From: Longitalea luteola
Lineage (GTDB): Bacteria; Bacteroidota; Bacteroidia; Chitinophagales; Chitinophagaceae
Length of the DNA stretch: 64,000 nt
Direction: 5' to 3'
Assembly (NCBI RefSeq): GCF_017356035.1
Contig: NZ_JAFIQX010000002.1
Location: 968,696 to 1,032,695 of the forward strand
The position numbers and the translations under genes are program-made. Of this stretch, positions 59,918 to 64,000 are shown piece by piece. Position 1 is the stretch's first letter, and the number at the start of each line of letters is the position of its first letter. Under the pieces are notes generated by a model, which saw only the letters and a program-made list of their open reading frames with translations, was not told the origin of the DNA and did not search any database.

Positions 59918-61066
59918 ATGAAGATTTACTTATTGAAACGTAAAGGTAGACTTTCTTCTGAAAACGAGAAAAAAGGTAAAAGCAGAAAGATCAGTTTATA
60001 CCTGGCATATCATTTCAGTACAGGCCAGAAACGCGAATATGAATTTCTCGATTTATATCTATACGATAAGCCGAAGAACAATCTTGAAAGAGACCATAAC
60101 AAAGAATCGTTAAAGCTGGCAGAAACAATCAAAGCGCAGAAAGTTATTGATTCGCAAACAACAGCACATGGTTTTGTAAGTAGCGTTAGATCGAAGGTTG
60201 GATTTTTATCGTACTTTAAAAAATTAACAGAGAAGCGTTTTGATTCAGGGGGAAACTATGGTAATTGGTTAAGTACTTATCAACATTTACATGATTTCTG
60301 TAATGGAAAGGATATTGCAATCGAAAACATCGACGACCGTTTTCTTGAATCTTTCAAGGAGTATCTATTATCGTGTAAGACCCGCAAAGGCAAAGGCACT
60401 GCTAAATTGAACCAGAATTCGGTTTTGTCGTATTTTAATAAAGTGAGAGCTGCATTACGGGAAGCGTATCAAAACAGAATGATTAAGGAAAACCCGTCAA
60501 CCAGAGTTAAATCGGTTAAATCAGCAGAAACCCATCGACAATTTTTGACGTTAGAAGAATTACAGCAATTAGCTAAGACAGATTGCGAACTGCCGATTTT
60601 AAAAAGGGCTTTTCTTTTCAGTGCATTGACAGGCTTGCGATTCTCGGATGTAAAAGCGCTTCGATGGGAGAATATTAAGTATAGTGAAACCGATGGATGG
60701 TCTTTACAGTTTACCCAAAAGAAAACAAAAGGAGCAGAGATATTACCAGTATCAGAGCAAGCTATTAAGATGTTAGGGGAGAAAAAGAATTCGGGAGTCG
60801 AAATATTTGACAGTCTTGATTATAGCGCATGGAATAATTTGAAGTTGAGAGAATGGGTTATGACTGCTGGGATTACAAAGAAGATAACCTTCCATTGCGC
60901 AAGGCATAGTTTTGCAACGTTACAGCTTTCGATGAATACAGATATATACACGGTTTCAAAGTTGTTAGGCCATAGGCATTTGAAAACAACGGAGATATAT
61001 GCGAAAGTGATTGACAAGAAGAAAATAGAAGCTGCTAAGAAAATGCCAGAGTTGATAGCCTTTTGA
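59918..61066 (+). CDS. Tyrosine recombinase/integrase
   Basis: 382 aa site-specific recombinase. An N-terminal arm-binding part (about 1-85), a core-binding SAM-like domain (about 95-195, NYGNWLSTYQHLHDFCNGKD onward) and a catalytic domain with Arg241 (TGLRFSDVKALRW), a lysine-rich beta hairpin (QKKTKGAE), His326 and Arg329 (FHCARHSF), His352 (LLGHRHLKTTEIY) and nucleophile Tyr361. All six catalytic positions are present, so it should be active. It most likely mobilises the island. The nearest chromosomal border is 2.7 kb away, after mnmE. Confidence 0.95.
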   Translation: MKIYLLKRKGRLSSENEKKGKSRKISLYLAYHFSTGQKREYEFLDLYLYDKPKNNLERDHNKESLKLAETIKAQKVIDSQTTAHGFVSSVRSKVGFLSYFKKLTEKRFDSGGNYGNWLSTYQHLHDFCNGKDIAIENIDDRFLESFKEYLLSCKTRKGKGTAKLNQNSVLSYFNKVRAALREAYQNRMIKENPSTRVKSVKSAETHRQFLTLEELQQLAKTDCELPILKRAFLFSALTGLRFSDVKALRWENIKYSETDGWSLQFTQKKTKGAEILPVSEQAIKMLGEKKNSGVEIFDSLDYSAWNNLKLREWVMTAGITKKITFHCARHSFATLQLSMNTDIYTVSKLLGHRHLKTTEIYAKVIDKKKIEAAKKMPELIAF

Positions 61067-61384
61067 AAAGTTAAATAAGAATTGCGGGGAGTGAACATTT
61101 TGCAGTTTACTCCCTTTGTTTTATATTTGTTATGCAATGCTTTAATAAAGTACAATTTTACGTAGCTTATCGTCTAATTCCGATTTAAACAATCATTACA
61201 CACAGACACTTTTTCGCTACATTACCTCGTACAAAACTCGCATTGAACCTAACTAAAGAGATCCTTTAGGTATTCTAAAAATTCACATCTACATTTTATT
61301 GGTTTTTATTTCAAGTGGTGAATATTTCTGTTCACTGCGGCAAGAGGTATTGTTTTGTATTCATTAAATATTAAAAATAATTAT
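61067..61384. other. Spacer between integrase and HTH gene
   Basis: About 320 AT-rich bases after the integrase. I see no gene, no clear terminator and no repeat longer than a few bases, apart from GTTTTGTATTCATTAAATAT near 61353, whose TTTTGTATT matches the first half of the mnmE end and may be chance. Confidence 0.4.
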
Positions 61385-61666
61385 ATGGGTAATGCGATTT
61401 TGCAGGAACTGCAGGAAATTAAGCAGCTTCTTGCTTTACAGAAACGAGTTTTAAATCTGAATGAGTTCTGTACGTATACTGGCATTTCAAAAGCATATGC
61501 ATATCATCTTACATCAACTGGTAAAGTAAAGTTTTACCGGCCCTTTGGCAAAATGATCTATTTCGATGTGGAGGATGTGGTTGAGTTCTTAAAGCAAAAC
61601 GCTGCAGAAACAAGTAACGTAAAATCGAAGGCAAACAAATATTTCATTGAACAATTAAATAAGTAA
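61385..61666 (+). CDS. Excisionase-like helix-turn-helix protein
   Basis: 93 aa. A coiled N-terminal helix (ILQELQEIKQLLALQKRVLN) is followed by a MerR/excisionase HTH (LNEFCTYTGISKAYAYHLTS, then TGKVKFYRPFGKMIYF) and a short C-terminal helix (VEDVVEFLKQN). This is the HTH_17-type protein that precedes the primase-like gene in many Bacteroidota mobile elements. ATG at 61385 chosen. The stop is 2 bases from the next start, so the two genes are translationally linked. Confidence 0.88.
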   Translation: MGNAILQELQEIKQLLALQKRVLNLNEFCTYTGISKAYAYHLTSTGKVKFYRPFGKMIYFDVEDVVEFLKQNAAETSNVKSKANKYFIEQLNK

Positions 61667-61668
61667 AC

Positions 61669-63939
61669 ATGAAAACGACTTTTTATAAAAAGAATGAATT
61701 TATTACAGCAACTAATGGTGGTATAGATTTCTATCAATTTGTTATTCCTGATTTAGAGTTTATTGATGAAGATAAATGTAAAAATACCTATAACCCTTTT
61801 TATGGGGATAAGAATCCGTCTCTTAGGATCTATTACAATAATGAAAATGAGAAATGGCTTTTCTATGATTATGGTGATACCGACTATAAAGGTGATGTGT
61901 TCGATTTTGCAGCATATTATTATGACCTGGATGTGAGAAAAGATTTCGGAAGAATTATGCAGAAGATGGCCAGTGATCTTAAAGTAAAGTTGGAGGCGGA
62001 AGACGTGCCATTTCAACAATATGACTATGACTGGGAGGATCTTTTATTTAATTATCAAGGTGAGCCAGAAGATTACATTGCATGGTTAATGGGTTTTGAA
62101 ATAATTTATCGTGGTAGTGACAATGGTCTAAACGATGCTCACAGGTTTTTTTCTAAGTACGGAATAACAAAAGATGTGCTGTCAGAATATAATGTACGGT
62201 CAGTGTTATCGTATAAGTGGGTTGATCAGAAAGGTAACATAAAGCATAAGTATTATACGAAAGGAAGATTTGTTGCTGGTTATTGTGATGCTAACTTTAC
62301 CAAACTCTATTCTCCTGATCCTAAAGCCTTCTGGTATGTTGGCAAGAAAACCAAAAACTATATTTTTGGGTTTGATCAAATTGAAAGGCGGAGACGTAAG
62401 AAGCAAATTTATCGGGATACATTAATAATAACTGGTGGCGAGAAAGATGTATTGACCTTATCAAGTTTAGGTTTTGATGCAGTTTGTTTTAACAGTGAAA
62501 CAGCGGTAGTACCTATAGTAGCAACTGAAGTTTTGTTTCACTGGTATAAAAGTATTGTCGTTTTATACGATATTGATGAAACAGGAAAGAAGCAAGCAGA
62601 AGCAATTGTCAATAAGTATAAAGGTGAGTTCAATGTATCTGCTTATAATTTGCCCAATGAACTATTAGATTTAGGCGGGAAAGATGTTTCTGATTATCTG
62701 CACTTAGGAATGAATGTAGAGCAATTGAAAAATGGGCTTGAGCATAGAGCGCACAACAACTGCTCTGATATGATAAGCGAACCAACTGCTACAGATTTAT
62801 CCGACAATTCCCCTTATCTGCCCAGTGACATATACGAAAATCTACCTGAATTTTTACAAATCTTATGTTCTCAGTTTACAGATAAAAGAGATAAAGAACT
62901 TATTCTGCTTTCCGCTTTAGGGGTAACAAGTTCTTTATTGCCCACGATTAAAGGCATCTATGATGGAACAAAAGTGGGTTGTAATCTTTATTTATTTGTT
63001 TCCGCTCCCGCATCTTCTGGCAAAGGTGTAATGATGTGGAGTCGAGCACTGGGAAACAAGGTTCAAAGATTTTTAAAGGAGAAGTACCAAAATGACCATA
63101 AAAGATATTTGGCTGATATGGCCGATTATAGGCAAAACGGTTCCTGCAATCCGGATGCTGATATGCCTGAAGAACCTCAACAGAAAACGTTATTCATTCC
63201 CGCCAATAGTTCAGTATCAAAGATTACTCAACTGATGGGTGCTAATAATAATTTTGGTGTAATTTTCGAAACTGAAGGCGATACACTTACTCAAGCATTT
63301 AAGAATGATTGGGGTGATTTCAGTGATATACTACGACGAGCATTTCACCATGAAACTGTTTCAATGGCTCGGCGAGGTAACAATGAATATATTGAAATAG
63401 AGAAGCCGCATTTATCAGTTGTGTTAAGCGGCACACCTAATCAAATAAGTTCATTGCTGGAAAGTGTTGAGAACGGATTTTTTAGCAGATTTGTTTTTAT
63501 TGATTTTAAAGCGCCAGTTGTCTGGAAAGATCAGTTTGGTCAGCGTAATAATGATATTGAAGCGTTTTTTGATAAAGCTGCCGACTATATGTTAGAGCTA
63601 TGGAAGGATCATTATGGAGGTTTTGATACAATTATTGATTTTACCAAAGAACAGATTAATCAGTTAAACCAGTATTTTAGTGCTAAGTTACAACAATTGT
63701 ATAGTGAACATGGTGAACATATTCTCGCGAGTGTTAAACGTACCTGTTTAGTTTGCTATAGAATAGCAATGATATTTTCTGCATTTCGCCACCTGGAAAC
63801 GGCTGACAAGCTGCCAAAGAACATAGTTGTTGATGACAAAGATTATAGAGTTGCAGTTCAAATCGTTGATACACTTTTATATCATCTGAAGACGGTATAT
63901 TCTGGATCAAGTCAAATTGTTGGGGGATTAGGTTGTTAA
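61669..63939 (+). CDS. Toprim/primase-helicase-like protein with DUF3987 domain
   Basis: 756 aa. The N-terminal part (NTYNPFYGDKNPSLRIYYNN) resembles a primase N-domain without its zinc cysteines. A Toprim-like domain follows (DTLIITGGEKDVLTLSSLGF; IVVLYDIDETGKKQ). The C-terminal half is DUF3987, with a Walker-A-like SAPASSGKGVMM. It is likely the replication protein of the island. The final residues GSSQIVGGLGC look unlike the family's usual end, and the stop at 63937 may reflect a frameshift or truncation; the window ends 61 bases later. Confidence 0.85.
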   Translation: MKTTFYKKNEFITATNGGIDFYQFVIPDLEFIDEDKCKNTYNPFYGDKNPSLRIYYNNENEKWLFYDYGDTDYKGDVFDFAAYYYDLDVRKDFGRIMQKMASDLKVKLEAEDVPFQQYDYDWEDLLFNYQGEPEDYIAWLMGFEIIYRGSDNGLNDAHRFFSKYGITKDVLSEYNVRSVLSYKWVDQKGNIKHKYYTKGRFVAGYCDANFTKLYSPDPKAFWYVGKKTKNYIFGFDQIERRRRKKQIYRDTLIITGGEKDVLTLSSLGFDAVCFNSETAVVPIVATEVLFHWYKSIVVLYDIDETGKKQAEAIVNKYKGEFNVSAYNLPNELLDLGGKDVSDYLHLGMNVEQLKNGLEHRAHNNCSDMISEPTATDLSDNSPYLPSDIYENLPEFLQILCSQFTDKRDKELILLSALGVTSSLLPTIKGIYDGTKVGCNLYLFVSAPASSGKGVMMWSRALGNKVQRFLKEKYQNDHKRYLADMADYRQNGSCNPDADMPEEPQQKTLFIPANSSVSKITQLMGANNNFGVIFETEGDTLTQAFKNDWGDFSDILRRAFHHETVSMARRGNNEYIEIEKPHLSVVLSGTPNQISSLLESVENGFFSRFVFIDFKAPVVWKDQFGQRNNDIEAFFDKAADYMLELWKDHYGGFDTIIDFTKEQINQLNQYFSAKLQQLYSEHGEHILASVKRTCLVCYRIAMIFSAFRHLETADKLPKNIVVDDKDYRVAVQIVDTLLYHLKTVYSGSSQIVGGLGC

Positions 63940-64000
63940 GCATAGATTTTTTGGAGTCTAAATAAGAAGAAATTAATATCCCGAACTCCCCGTGCAGAAG

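Larger units (their letters stand above)
57258..64000. mobile_element. AT-rich integrative island, left part
   Basis: From the mnmE stop to the window end the sequence is clearly richer in A+T and holds a CHAT-like gene, a zinc-ribbon HTH gene, a small conserved gene, a tyrosine recombinase, an excisionase-like HTH gene and a Toprim/DUF3987 gene. HTH followed at once by Toprim/DUF3987, close to an integrase, is a common core of Bacteroidota integrative elements. The right end is outside the window and no full direct repeat was found. Confidence 0.7.

Noticed and set aside
1..64000. tRNA, rRNA, tmRNA or riboswitch
   Set aside because: I found no cloverleaf with an adjacent TTCGA-type T-loop, no rRNA text and no recognisable riboswitch core by eye; a covariance search could still find a small RNA.

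Overview
The window looks like a chromosome segment of a Bacteroidota bacterium, most likely of the family Chitinophagaceae (Niastella/Chitinophaga-like). This is inferred from a short RpoD without region 1.1, promoters resembling the Bacteroidota TAnnTTTG -7 box, a short NuoG, an ExbB-ExbD-ExbD-TonB set, DUF4836 and WG-repeat proteins, and weak Shine-Dalgarno signals. Base composition is moderate, except for a clearly AT-richer last 6.7 kb.

Layout. Positions 1-9.3 kb hold a truncated LptF/G-type permease, a START-like protein, rpoD, ffh, rpsP, rimM, a DinB-like protein, a Crp/Fnr-like regulator and DNA polymerase IV. From 9.4 to 16.5 kb are a 1-Cys peroxiredoxin, an HExxH protein, an exported amidohydrolase, two overlapping pseudouridine synthase genes, a Spy-like periplasmic protein and rlmN. 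From 16.8 to 29.9 kb are a thiolase, a WG-repeat protein, an ABC ATPase/permease pair, a DUF4836 lipoprotein, hisS, a low-molecular-weight phosphatase, a PstS-like lipoprotein and a TPR protein. From 30.0 to 44.9 kb lies a complete respiratory complex I operon (nuoA to nuoN), interrupted between nuoF and nuoG by a frameshifted DUF559 gene inside a terminal-inverted-repeat cassette. From 45.1 to 55.6 kb are a MacB-type permease, a degenerate 42-bp tandem array, a large zinc metalloprotease, and exbB-exbD-exbD followed by three tandem tonB paralogues. mnmE follows. Directly after its 3' end begins an AT-rich island with a probable CHAT/caspase-like protease, a zinc-ribbon HTH protein, a tyrosine recombinase, an excisionase-like HTH protein and a Toprim/DUF3987 protein; it runs to the window end.

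The non-coding sequence is unusual. Almost every spacer in the nuo operon, and many others, carries a roughly 50-350 bp array of a short low-complexity word. Many have the reverse-complement word on the far side, so the spacer could fold into a long imperfect hairpin, and each locus uses a different word. A second family is palindromic (GTGCCACG...CGTGGCAC). A third is the CCCCTAAAGGGG cassette, seen once with DUF559 and once as a short empty form. A fourth is the 42-bp array at 46.5 kb, which keeps exact phase although its sequence has diverged.

The best candidates for something undescribed are the DUF559/CCCCTAAAGGGG cassette pair, the phase-locked 42-bp array, the word-repeat spacers, and the CHAT-like protease at the edge of the island beside mnmE. 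All names come from reading motifs by eye; no database search was run.
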